A stretch of DNA of 6,624 nucleotides from JAWXBM01 sp037968555 (GCA_037968555.1 JBBKVS010000309.1:1-6624), one strand, 5' to 3'; counted from the stretch's first letter, positions 1 through 6,240 are shown. Notes: generated by a model from the letters alone, not told the origin. Translations and numbers: made by a program.

Positions 1-1023
1 CCGGTCATTTCCTACTACGACCTGATTGAGGGTACGGTGAAGTTCATCAAGTGCAATGACGCAGCCTGCGCCGGTCACGATGAAATTTTCTCGATCCTGG
101 ATGATTTTACTAACGGCGAAACATCAATAGCATTGCGTAAAGACGATTTACCGGTCATCAGTTATCAAAAGTATGATGAGCTGGGGTCCTATTTAAACGT
201 CGTCAAATGCAATGACTCCAGTTGTGTCGATGGAAACGAATCAATTTCGTCAGTAGATGGTCCGGCTAACGACCTTGGCTCTCATAGCTCAATGAAGAAC
301 GGCGCCGATGGCCACCCGGTTATCAGTTATTTCGACCAGGAAGTTTTACGTGTGGCCAAATGCAATGACCCGTCCTGCACCGGAGGGGATGAGACGATAA
401 GCATCGTGGATGGATCACCAGGTGGGTCAGGTGCGTGGTCTTCGCTTGCGATCGGAGTTGACGGCTATCCTGTCATCAGTTATCAACAGGCCGATCCCGG
501 CATCCTCAAGCTGGCCAAGTGCAATAACCTCGCATGCTCTGGGGGAGGTACAAGCATTGTGGTGCTGGATGACAGCACAGAAAATGCCGGCCAGTATACT
601 TCGCTGGCGATTGGTGCGGACGGCTTTCCCATCATCAGCTATTCCAATTTCTATGATAACGAACTCAGGGTGGTGAAGTGCGATGACGCGGCCTGCGCGG
701 ATGGGGGCGAAATCCGCTCTGTTGTGGACGCACAGGCTGCGGGTTGGACAGCGATCGCAATCGGCGATGATGGATTGCCGGTGATCGCATACACGGGCAA
801 CGGCAATCAATTCGCATTGAAAGTGATCAAGTGCAACGACACCGCCTGTACAGGCAATGATGAGATTACCAGCCTGCTTGATCCCGTATCAACGGGGTAC
901 ATCTCAATGGTAATAGGAGAGGGTGGCCTGCCGGTGATCAGCTATTTTGACAACGAATCACGCATGCTAAAAGTGGCTCATTGCGGCACTGCCAGTTGTT
1001 CGCAGTTAAAGGTCACACCTTGA
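1..1023 (+). CDS. Secreted/surface repeat protein, predicted beta-propeller, C-terminal part (5' partial)
   Basis: The frame is open from the first base, so the true start lies upstream; the internal ATG at 37 falls inside a repeat and is not a credible start. The visible 340 residues are six complete repeats (nt 1-150, 151-315, 316-468, 469-627, 628-777, 778-930; 50-55 residues each) and a shortened seventh ending at TGA 1021-1023. Each begins with PVISY (or PIISY, PVIAY), then a strand like LKVVKCND, a C-x4-C pair, an acidic stretch, and a TSLAIGxDGx strand. Four short strands per unit with a GxDGxPVISY turn fit a beta-propeller blade. All seven units keep the cysteine pair, which suggests disulfides and therefore a periplasmic or extracellular location; the signal peptide would be outside the window. 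Proteins with such repeats are common in environmental bacteria but I know of no assigned function. Ligand or calcium binding by the Asp-rich loops is only a guess. Confidence 0.85.
   Translation, partial: PVISYYDLIEGTVKFIKCNDAACAGHDEIFSILDDFTNGETSIALRKDDLPVISYQKYDELGSYLNVVKCNDSSCVDGNESISSVDGPANDLGSHSSMKNGADGHPVISYFDQEVLRVAKCNDPSCTGGDETISIVDGSPGGSGAWSSLAIGVDGYPVISYQQADPGILKLAKCNNLACSGGGTSIVVLDDSTENAGQYTSLAIGADGFPIISYSNFYDNELRVVKCDDAACADGGEIRSVVDAQAAGWTAIAIGDDGLPVIAYTGNGNQFALKVIKCNDTACTGNDEITSLLDPVSTGYISMVIGEGGLPVISYFDNESRMLKVAHCGTASCSQLKVTP
1..1023 (+). repeat. Seven tandem ~150-165 nt coding repeats (PVISY / KCNDxxC units)
   Basis: Unit boundaries at the PVISY codons are 1, 151, 316, 469, 628, 778 and 931; lengths are 50, 55, 51, 53, 50, 51 and 30 residues. 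The motif KCND (or a close variant) followed by C-x4-C occurs in all seven, and the nucleotide word for KCND (aagtgcaatgac and variants) is also recognisable. Unit lengths vary only in the loops. The last unit stops just after its cysteine pair, which would leave an incomplete blade to be closed by strands from the N-terminus, a usual propeller 'velcro' arrangement (inference). Confidence 0.85.
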
Positions 1024-1307
1024 AATCGCACATACGGGAAGGAATCATTCATAGAGATGGATTTGAGGATCCGCCAGAGCCTTAAAACCAACAACGGAAT
1101 CAAACCGTCCGGAAGTACAAAAAATTCGTCATCTACCGATGACTCTTGGTTGCGTAATTAAAGAATTAAAGGGGACGGGCGGTCCAGATTAATTCGCCCC
1201 GTCCCCTTTTGTTTTCTTGCTGGCATGGAGCTTTTTATCGGCCCGGCAACGGCAAGCCTGGTTCCAGCAGCACTAGCAGAAACAACAACAATTGGGGTCA
1301 GGGTGGG
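1024..1307. other. Intergenic region between convergent repeat-protein and fic genes
   Basis: No credible gene is seen here. Apart from the REP-like hairpin at 1168-1213 it holds a small 6-bp hairpin at 1128-1143 (gtcatc/gatgac) and the word ttggggtcag at 1292-1301, which resembles the start of the REP-like arm at 6166. Reading frames crossing the right half are the antisense of fic. Confidence 0.5.
1168..1213. terminator. REP-like GC-rich hairpin with T-run, probable terminator of the repeat-protein gene
   Basis: Arm 1168-1181 (aaaggggacgggcg) pairs with 1195-1209 (cgccccgtccccttt), with a single extra base in the right arm, around a 13-nt loop. The right arm runs into TTTTGTTTT on the plus strand, so it can stop transcription of the upstream repeat-protein gene 145 bp away. 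Words of the AAAGGGGACGGG type are familiar as dispersed REP-like palindromes in gammaproteobacteria, so the hairpin may be both a REP element and a terminator. On the minus strand the following bases are also moderately T-rich, so it could back up fic termination. Confidence 0.6.
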
Positions 1308-1314
1308 CTAACCC
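1295..1314 (-). terminator. Weak hairpin at the fic stop codon
   Basis: On the minus strand GGGTTAG (1314-1308, containing the fic TAG stop) can pair with CTGACCC (1301-1295) with one G-T wobble and a six-base loop, followed by CCAATTGTTGTTGTTT. The stem is short and the T-run is interrupted, so this is a weak terminator candidate; the stronger hairpin at 1168-1213 lies about 100 bp further on. Confidence 0.25.
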
Positions 1315-2417
1315 GCGCCATACCCCGTCAGCGAATAGCTCGTGCTTCGCCCGCCGCCTGGGTTTTTTTGCAGTGCACCGCGTTCGACCAGGTCAAGAAT
1401 GTCGCGATAAGCTGTGTCCTGCGAGCACTTGTTGATTCTGGCCCATTTGGACGAGGTCAAGTTGCCCTCAAATCCGCCCATCATTTTGTTGAGGACTTTG
1501 ATCTGCCGTTCATTGAAGGATTCGACTGCAAAGCGCTGCCAGAAACGGGCCGTGTTCATGACAGCGCCGAGGGTGTCGTCCGCGCCTTCTATGGCGCGCC
1601 CCAGGCAACTTAAGAACCAGTCCTGCCAGGAAGTCACATCTAGTGCACCTTTTTGCGTGCGTTCAAGCGCGGTGTAGTAGTCATTGCGCTCGCGCCTTAT
1701 CTGCGCCGACATGCTGTAAAAGCGTTGCCCTGATTTTTCAGAGCGCGCCAGCGCCATGTCGGCTATGGCGCGGGCAATACGCCCGTTGCCGTCATCAAAC
1801 GGATGGATAGTGATAAACCACAAATGCGCAAGACCCGCGATCAGCAGAGGATCGAGTTCGCCGGGTGCAGCAAACCAGGCCAGGAACTTGTCCATTTCAT
1901 CAGGCAACTGCTTTGCTGGTGGTGCTTCAAAATGGACTTTCTCCTTGCTGATTGCGCCGGACACAACCTGCATCGGCCCTTCCCTGTCATCACGCCAGTT
2001 CCCGACGATAATCTTGCGCATGCCGCTTCGTCCGGTTGGGAATAAGGCGGTGTGCCAGCCAAACAGCCTCTCTGCATCAAGCAATTGTGAGTATTTGGCG
2101 GTGGCGTCGAGCATCATCTCGACCACGCCTTCGACATTGCGATCTGCCGGGACCAGCCCGCCGACATCCATGCCAAGCCGTCGTGCGATGCTGGATCGCA
2201 CCTGCTCGCTATCGAGTTTTTCACCCTCGATTTCACTTGATTTAACGACATCTTCGGTCAGGGTTTGCAGATGCGCTTCACTGCGCAACTCAAAGCCCAG
2301 TCCTTCCATCTTGCCGAGCAATCGGCCCTGTTCGCGGGAAACTCGCGCCAGCAAGCGAAGCAGTTTCTCATCGTTCCACAGCAGTCCCGGCCAGCCGTCT
2401 TGTTGCCAGATATACAT
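1308..2417 (-). CDS. fic: Fic family protein adenylyltransferase (class II, self-inhibited) with C-terminal winged helix
   Basis: The 369-residue protein carries the Fic active-site motif HPFDDGNGRIAR at residues 205-216: His205 is the catalytic base, Asp209 the metal ligand position, Asn211/Arg213 and Arg216 bind phosphates. Such enzymes transfer AMP from ATP to a hydroxyl side chain of target proteins; the target cannot be read from sequence. The N-terminal region (about 1-90, MYIWQQDGWP onward) is the helical domain usual in this subgroup (DUF4172 type) and contains S60-x3-E64-G65, the class II inhibitory-helix motif whose Glu blocks productive ATP binding. The segment around 130-165 is the target-docking flap. 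Residues about 300-365 form a winged-helix domain. Length and motifs are complete, so it should be functional. It is a single-gene unit, divergent from the TolB/TPR gene, with no separate antitoxin partner. ATG 2417-2415 is preceded by GGAG eight bases upstream. The palindromes in front suggest autoregulation. Confidence 0.93.
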   Translation of the reverse strand: MYIWQQDGWPGLLWNDEKLLRLLARVSREQGRLLGKMEGLGFELRSEAHLQTLTEDVVKSSEIEGEKLDSEQVRSSIARRLGMDVGGLVPADRNVEGVVEMMLDATAKYSQLLDAERLFGWHTALFPTGRSGMRKIIVGNWRDDREGPMQVVSGAISKEKVHFEAPPAKQLPDEMDKFLAWFAAPGELDPLLIAGLAHLWFITIHPFDDGNGRIARAIADMALARSEKSGQRFYSMSAQIRRERNDYYTALERTQKGALDVTSWQDWFLSCLGRAIEGADDTLGAVMNTARFWQRFAVESFNERQIKVLNKMMGGFEGNLTSSKWARINKCSQDTAYRDILDLVERGALQKNPGGGRSTSYSLTGYGAG

Positions 2418-2425
2418 GCATTAAT

Positions 2426-2429
2426 CTCC
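2426..2429 (-). promoter_or_regulatory. Shine-Dalgarno of fic, inside the first palindrome arm
   Basis: On the minus strand GGAG (2429-2426) lies eight bases before the fic ATG. It is part of the palindrome arm ATGCGGAGATTA, so the operator half-site and the ribosome binding site share the same bases. Confidence 0.6.
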
Positions 2430-2444
2430 GCATTTTATGCGGAG

Positions 2445-2473
2445 ATTATGATCGTCATTCTCCGCAGAGTAAA
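2445..2473 (-). promoter_or_regulatory. Candidate sigma70 promoter of fic
   Basis: On the minus strand TTTACT (2473-2468) and CATAAT (2450-2445) are separated by exactly 17 bases, matching 4/6 and 5/6 of the consensus. Transcription would start near A2438, in the middle of the first palindrome, giving a leader of about 20 nt that contains the GGAG ribosome site. One TCTCCGC half-site (2459-2465) lies in the spacer, and the palindrome arm 2437-2448 overlaps the -10 box. A protein bound to these sites would block RNA polymerase. Confidence 0.5.
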
Positions 2474-2647
2474 GCATATTCTCCGCCTTTTATGCGGAGA
2501 TTAGTCCATCTATTCTCCGCATCATTCGTCAGCAATCAGAAAACTTCGGCTCTTTGCAGGGCAGGAAATGCCCTCGGGTTACGGGTGTTTCAACTAATCC
2601 GTAAACCACGCGGCCCCATTAATTTTTTCGTATTTGTTCTTGATGCA

Positions 2648-2659
2648 ATTATGCATAAT
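2648..2659. promoter_or_regulatory. Perfect 12-bp palindrome just upstream of the TolB/TPR gene
   Basis: ATTATGCATAAT is a perfect palindrome 15 bp before the start codon. It could be an operator or supply an AT-rich -10-like element (cataat 2654-2659). No good -35 partner is seen. AT-rich palindromes of this size can occur by chance. Confidence 0.25.
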
Positions 2660-2674
2660 GGCAGCAACTGACAT

Positions 2675-4510
2675 ATGAGTAGCCCGCCATTGTCATTATT
2701 CAATGAACTCAAGCGTCGCAACGTATTCAAGGTAACGATTGCCTACATCGTTATTGCCTGGCTGATTGCACAGGTATTGCAACTGATACTTGAAAGTTTC
2801 GGCGCACCGGAATGGGTCATGAAAACCGTGCTGGTGCTGATGGCCGCTGGTTTGGCTTTTGCCATCTTCTTTGCCTGGGCATTTGAGATCACACCCGAAG
2901 GGTTGAAACGTGAATCGGAAGTCGATCGTACCCAGTCCATCACCCCACAAACCGGCAAAAAGCTCAATTACCTGATTTTTGCATTGATGGCTTTGGCACT
3001 CGCCTATTTTGTCTATGACAAGTTTGTCCTTTCAGAGGGGCGCGACGCAGCCCTGGTTGAGGCCACCACACAAGCCATCTCTGAACAGATAGTTACAGAA
3101 GAAATACCCGCTCAAATGGGCAAGTCCATTGCCGTACTGCCGTTTGTGAATATGAGTTCTGATAAAGAGCAGGAGTACTTTTCAGATGGCCTTTCCGAGG
3201 AACTGCTCAATCTGCTGGCCAAGATACCGGAACTGCGCGTCATCGCCAGGACTTCTTCGTTTGCCTACAAGGGAAAAGACACATCCATTGCCGAAGTGGC
3301 CCGTGAACTGAACGTGGAACACGTGCTGGAAGGTTCGGTGCGCAAGGCCGGCAATCAGGTGCGTATTACGGCGCAGTTGATCCGGGCCAAAGACAGTTCA
3401 CACCTGTGGTCCGAAACCTATGACCGCTCGCTGGACAATATCTTCGTCATCCAGGATGAGATTGCCGAAGCGGTGGTTGCCGAATTGAAAGTGACCTTAC
3501 TGGGGGCAGTGCCAACCGTCGAAACGACCGACCCGGTGGCCTACGCGCTGTACTTGCAGGCCCGACATCTGTGGCTTCAAGGACGCCCTGAATCCCTGGA
3601 TGATGCTATCCCTTTGTATCAGCAAGCACTGAAAATTGCCCCGGATTATGTGGCGGCCTGGGTTGGGCTGAGCGAGATTTACAATGAACAGGCGGGCAAA
3701 GCACTGCGGCCTTTAGCTGAAGGCTTACAACTGGCCCAGGACGCAGTGAACAAGGCACTGGACATTGATTCGGATCACGCACCGGCTTACGCTTTGCTCG
3801 GCAGGCTGGCCATGTATTTCGAAAACGACCTGGCAGCGGCAGCCAGGCACCTGGGGCGCGCGTTGGCGCTGGAGCCTGGCAATCTCGATAGCCTCAGCCA
3901 GGCCGCTACCTTGTTGCAGAATCTCGGCCGGCTGGAGCAAGGCATTTCCATACAGCAATACATACTTGCAAGGGACCCGGTAAACACCCGCGTCCTGAGC
4001 AATATCGGCCTGGCTTATTGGTCATCAGGCCTTCCGGATGAGGCTTTGCCGCCATTACGAACTGCGCTTCGTTTGAACCCCGGTAATATCGGCACGCAAA
4101 CCACCATTGGTTCTGCACTGTTGTTCAAGAATGAGCCTGAAGCTGCTTTGTTGGCGATGAAGAAGGAACCGTTTGAAGCCTTCAGGCTGATCGGTCTGGT
4201 TATGGCCTACCACGCGCTGGGACAGGAAAACGAGTCCGATGCCACACTGGCCGAATTGATCGATAAATACGAGCAGGATGCGTCTTACAATATCGCCTAT
4301 GCTCTGGCCTACCGAGGTGAAGCTGACCGTGCCTTCGAGTGGCTGGCCAAGGCGGTTGAGTACAAGGATCCCGGCCTGGCAGAAATACCTACCCAGATTG
4401 AATTTGCCACTATCCATGATGACCCCCGTTGGCTGCCGTTCCTGCAGTCCATCGGCAAATCCCCAGCGCAGTTGGATGCCATCGAATTCGAAGTAACGCT
4501 GCCCAAATAG
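2675..4510 (+). CDS. Membrane-anchored TolB-like domain / tetratricopeptide repeat protein
   Basis: The 611-residue protein opens with SLFNELKRRNVFKV, the signature of a large proteobacterial family, followed by hydrophobic segments at about 19-40, 48-70 and 98-119 (three predicted membrane helices). A TolB-like N-terminal domain spans about 149-275, recognisable from SIAVLPFVNMSSDKEQEYFSDGLSEELLNLL, VIARTSSFAYKG, VEHVLEGSVRK and HLWSETYDR. From about 285 to 565 TPR-type helical pairs follow (for example AIPLYQQALKIAPDYVAAWVGLSEIYNEQ and ALPPLRTALRLNPGN). The TolB/TPR part is probably a protein-binding scaffold; its side of the membrane depends on topology. Many relatives carry an N-terminal cyclase, kinase or DNA-binding domain; this one has none. 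An in-frame TGA (2669-2671) just upstream fixes ATG 2675 as the first possible start, though no clear Shine-Dalgarno is seen. The specific cellular role is unknown. Confidence 0.85.
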   Translation: MSSPPLSLFNELKRRNVFKVTIAYIVIAWLIAQVLQLILESFGAPEWVMKTVLVLMAAGLAFAIFFAWAFEITPEGLKRESEVDRTQSITPQTGKKLNYLIFALMALALAYFVYDKFVLSEGRDAALVEATTQAISEQIVTEEIPAQMGKSIAVLPFVNMSSDKEQEYFSDGLSEELLNLLAKIPELRVIARTSSFAYKGKDTSIAEVARELNVEHVLEGSVRKAGNQVRITAQLIRAKDSSHLWSETYDRSLDNIFVIQDEIAEAVVAELKVTLLGAVPTVETTDPVAYALYLQARHLWLQGRPESLDDAIPLYQQALKIAPDYVAAWVGLSEIYNEQAGKALRPLAEGLQLAQDAVNKALDIDSDHAPAYALLGRLAMYFENDLAAAARHLGRALALEPGNLDSLSQAATLLQNLGRLEQGISIQQYILARDPVNTRVLSNIGLAYWSSGLPDEALPPLRTALRLNPGNIGTQTTIGSALLFKNEPEAALLAMKKEPFEAFRLIGLVMAYHALGQENESDATLAELIDKYEQDASYNIAYALAYRGEADRAFEWLAKAVEYKDPGLAEIPTQIEFATIHDDPRWLPFLQSIGKSPAQLDAIEFEVTLPK

Positions 4511-4579
4511 GAATCAACTTTCGGGCTTGTGGATGTCCTGATCAACTTCCAACATTTCTCTGCACACAATTCTTCCAGT

Positions 4580-4609
4580 TTGATTAGATTGGCGTGCATG
4601 TGGTCTTAT
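4580..4609 (+). promoter_or_regulatory. Weak candidate promoter for the cigR-like gene
   Basis: TTGATT (4580-4585) and TCTTAT (4604-4609) are separated by 18 bases and lie 33 bp before the start codon. Both boxes match only partially. It is the best pair I see in the 132-bp gap after the TolB/TPR gene, where no terminator hairpin is apparent, so read-through from that gene is also possible. Confidence 0.25.
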
Positions 4610-4642
4610 GGTTGGTTCTGATCACGGAAAGGAAATACCTGA

Positions 4643-5077
4643 ATGAAGATATTCGCATATGGGCTGTCGTTGATTCTCATCCTTTTCGCAACACATACGT
4701 TTGCAAATCCGCCAGACCAGAAGCCAAACAGGCCGGGTAAAGCAACCAATGAAAAACAGCATGAGCGAAAAGACGGGCATGATGCACAGGACGACTTTGG
4801 TTTAGCCTTGTCGTTGATTTCGGCTAGTGATGCGAGGAGTCTGGCCAGAGGCGCAGGCACAACGGGTTACAAGCCTCTCCCACCCGGGATTCAAAAAAAT
4901 CTGGCACGCGGCAAGCCGATGCCTCCGGGTATCCAGAAAACCCGGATGCCGGATGGCTTTTTGAACCAACTGCCCAGGCACGCTGGCTACGAATGGCGCA
5001 ACGCAGGCACTGACTTGTTATTGGTGCAAGTTGGCACTGAAATTATTGCTGATGTATTGATGAATGTTTTTGAGTAG
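4643..5077 (+). CDS. CigR/RcnB-like secreted small protein
   Basis: The 144-residue product starts with a signal peptide (MKIFAYGLSLILILFATHTFA, likely cut after residue 21), followed by a charged, disordered stretch (about 22-50, rich in Lys, Asp, Gln and Asn). The conserved end has the duplicated LPPGIQKNLARGK / MPPGIQK motif (79-99), then LNQLPRHAGYEW (107-118) and a hydrophobic strand-helix LLLVQVGTEIIADVLMNVF. This combination matches the family annotated as CigR (Salmonella SPI-3 anti-virulence protein) within the RcnB-like group. Family members act in the periplasm or envelope; their biochemical activity is poorly defined, and an anti-virulence role should not be assumed here. AAGGA (4629-4633) nine bases before ATG supports the start. 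The stop codon sits in an inverted repeat (5075-5120), and the last 22 codons are duplicated at 6241-6306. Confidence 0.8.
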   Translation: MKIFAYGLSLILILFATHTFANPPDQKPNRPGKATNEKQHERKDGHDAQDDFGLALSLISASDARSLARGAGTTGYKPLPPGIQKNLARGKPMPPGIQKTRMPDGFLNQLPRHAGYEWRNAGTDLLLVQVGTEIIADVLMNVFE

Positions 5078-5120
5078 CCGCTTTCATGGCTTAACAGGAA
5101 ACTGTCGGGGATTGCGGCTA
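5075..5120 (+). terminator. Inverted repeat holding the cigR-like stop codon
   Basis: TAGCCGC (5075-5081) is complementary to GCGGCTA (5114-5120) across 32 bases. The left arm begins with the TAG stop of the cigR-like gene. There is no T-run after it, so intrinsic termination is doubtful. The same arrangement follows the cigR remnant at 6304-6339. Confidence 0.35.
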
Positions 5121-5167
5121 AGCAACAGATTCATTTATCAGGCAAAGATCACATGCAATTCCGAGTT

Positions 5168-5193
5168 GGTTTTTTAGCGGTCGCTAATAAGCC
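5168..5193. repeat. Imperfect palindrome in the cigR / unknown-gene gap
   Basis: The core TTAGCGGTCGCTAA (5174-5187) is symmetric around GT; extending the arms to 5168-5193 (ggttttttagcg / cgctaataagcc) keeps 10 of 12 pairs. The two-base centre makes an RNA hairpin tight, so a protein site is as likely as a structured RNA. No gene assignment is possible. Confidence 0.25.
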
Positions 5194-5295
5194 AAGTAAA
5201 GTTGATTCTGCTATCGAGCACATCACAGCGCTCCCCTGAATGTAAATCGTCGAAGAGTTTAGTTCTCAGTCCGGCCAGTAGCGGAAGTCACCAGG

Positions 5296-5322
5296 AAAAA
5301 AAGGCCCGCACGATGGCGGGCC
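5296..5322 (-). terminator. Rho-independent terminator of the 5370-5831 gene
   Basis: Read on the minus strand, GGCCCGC (5322-5316) and GCGGGCC (5309-5303) form a perfect 7-bp GC stem with a six-base loop, followed directly by seven T (5302-5296). It lies about 50 bp downstream of the TAG stop of the minus-strand gene. Confidence 0.85.
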
Positions 5323-5369
5323 CATATATCATCATCTATCACTATCAGCCATGGGCAACAACTTGGCTG

Positions 5370-5831
5370 CTATTTGCATGTAATCTCTTCTATGTCGATA
5401 TACGATTTCACCTCGCCGCCAATCATAGTGATATGGAACTTGGCCTTGATGAATAAGCTAGGTGCGCCGCTTTGACCTATAATTTTAAGGGTTTCTTGAT
5501 AATTGTATACCGTGTTTTCCCCGTCCATCGGCAACACGTCAGCGAAGTTGTGACGCCAGTGCCACTCCTCACCAGTGACAAGACCTGTGAGGGTTCCCAA
5601 GGCATTGAAGTTTACGGCCGCACCACCGTTTCGTAAGCTTGAAGCCTTTAAGTGCTGCATCCCCTGAGCTAAAAAAGCCGGGTCATCAGCACAGGGGTCC
5701 TCAGGATTCTGTGGTATTACAAATTCAAATGGTAACCATTCGTTGACCAAAAGCTCCGCCTGAACTGGCCCGGCCAGCCCCATCTAAGCAACCAAGATGA
5801 TGGTCGCAAAGGTATTCTTATAATTGCTCAT
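5370..5831 (-). pseudogene. Small secreted protein of unknown family, signal peptide interrupted by in-frame TAG
   Basis: The natural start appears to be ATG 5831-5829, preceded by GGGAGAG seven bases upstream. It encodes MSNYKNTFATIILVA, then TAG (5786-5784), then in the same frame MGLAGPVQAELLVNEW. Read through, the two parts make a normal signal peptide with cleavage after VQA, giving a mature protein of about 128 residues. I do not recognise the family; it is rich in beta-type segments (FIKAKFHITM, GEVKSYIDIEEI), has Trp-rich EEWHWRHNF, and two cysteines near the ends (C31 and C136 counted from the second ATG) that could form a disulfide. The reading frame after the stop is intact to TAG 5372-5370 and a strong terminator follows, so decay, if any, is recent. 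Alternatives are a sequencing error, amber readthrough, or restart at the ATG that directly follows TAG (TAGATG), which would make a product without a full signal peptide. Confidence 0.65.
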
Positions 5832-6165
5832 TAGCACTCTCCCAAGATAGTAATTTTGTATTTCGTTAACAAGAGTCAACGCTGAGAAACATCAAAGAAT
5901 GTTTTCCCCAGTACTATTAACTATAGTTAACGCTCAGAATTTTGCTTAAATAGGGGCTGGGCGAAATGTAAGAGGAAGAGGGTGCGAGCGCTGGCAGAGC
6001 TGGGACACCATATTATATTTTCACTTGGTTAACTCTTGAGAAAGTGACTATTCTCCATTTTTAACTGAAGGTTTTAGCGTCAATAGTCAAATGAACGTAA
6101 TTCAATTAACTTATTGAACGATACTGATCCGGACATTACTGGGCATGATAACCCGGCGTTAATAT
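5832..6165. other. Non-coding region with three copies of a GTTAAC..GAGAA-like motif
   Basis: No credible gene is seen. Related 15-16 bp words occur at 5875-5889 (gtcaacgctgagaaa), 5926-5940 (gttaacgctcagaat) and 6028-6043 (gttaactcttgagaaa). The first lies about 45 bp upstream of the minus-strand start at 5831 and on that strand contains TTGACT, a possible -35 box, though no good -10 partner follows at standard spacing. The rest is AT-rich sequence without recognisable structure. Confidence 0.35.
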
Positions 6166-6231
6166 TTGGGGCCAGAGTAAACACTATGTTACTGCTCAAA
6201 GTTTTACTCTGGCACTTTACTCTGACCCCAA
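6166..6231. repeat. REP-like palindrome with a third, internal arm
   Basis: Left arm 6166-6181 (ttggggccagagtaaa) pairs with right arm 6216-6231 (tttactctgaccccaa) at 15 of 16 positions. A second right-arm copy, tttactctggc (6203-6213), pairs perfectly with 6171-6181 over 11 bp. Words of the TTGGGGTCAGAGTAAA type are familiar as dispersed REP-like elements in gammaproteobacteria, often linked to REP-associated tyrosine transposases; no transposase gene is in this window. Confidence 0.6.
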
Positions 6232-6240
6232 CATTGTTCT

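Larger units (their letters stand above)
2422..2520. promoter_or_regulatory. Operator-like palindrome array (two 55-bp modules) upstream of fic
   Basis: Palindrome 1 (2422-2448) has perfect 12-bp arms, TAATCTCCGCAT and its complement, around TTT. Palindrome 2 (2478-2502) has nearly the same arms (attctccgc / gcggagatt). Each is followed by a lone half-site attctccgc (2457-2465 and 2512-2520). Left half-sites TCTCCGC begin at 2425, 2459, 2480 and 2514 (steps 34, 21, 34) and inverted copies lie at 2439 and 2494. The two modules repeat every 55 bp. Position over the fic promoter points to a repressor-binding region. The most likely binder is the winged helix of Fic itself (inference). Confidence 0.7.

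Noticed and set aside
410..810. Alternative frames inside the repeat protein (410-676 plus, 427-810 minus)
   Set aside because: They are shadows of the repeat-coding sequence; the repeats are clear in frame 1 only.
1308..2417. Fic/Doc toxin of a toxin-antitoxin pair
   Set aside because: The inhibitory motif S-x3-E-G is within the same protein and no small antitoxin gene is adjacent, which fits a class II self-inhibited Fic instead.
1209..2424. Several plus-strand reading frames opposite fic (1209-1613, 1756-2424 and others)
   Set aside because: They are antisense to a complete Fic gene with its catalytic motif and show no recognisable domain or ribosome site.
2422..2448. RNA hairpin hiding the fic ribosome site
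   Set aside because: With the best promoter (start near 2438) only one arm of the palindrome would be transcribed, so the symmetry should act at DNA level. It would return if transcription starts further upstream.
2422..2520. Short CRISPR-like array
   Set aside because: The repeated units are palindromes and half-sites with unequal steps (34, 21, 34) sitting on the fic promoter, with no cas genes; an operator array explains them better.
2558..2574. Small hairpin agggca/tgccct
   Set aside because: Six-base arms without a T-run or link to a gene start; compatible with chance.
4606..4860. Minus-strand 84-residue frame opposite the cigR-like gene
   Set aside because: It is antisense to the signal-peptide and linker part of a recognisable family protein and has no features of its own.
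5202..5456. Plus-strand 84-residue frame
   Set aside because: It runs through the minus-strand terminator and into the antisense of the 5370-5831 gene, with low-complexity composition and no ribosome site.
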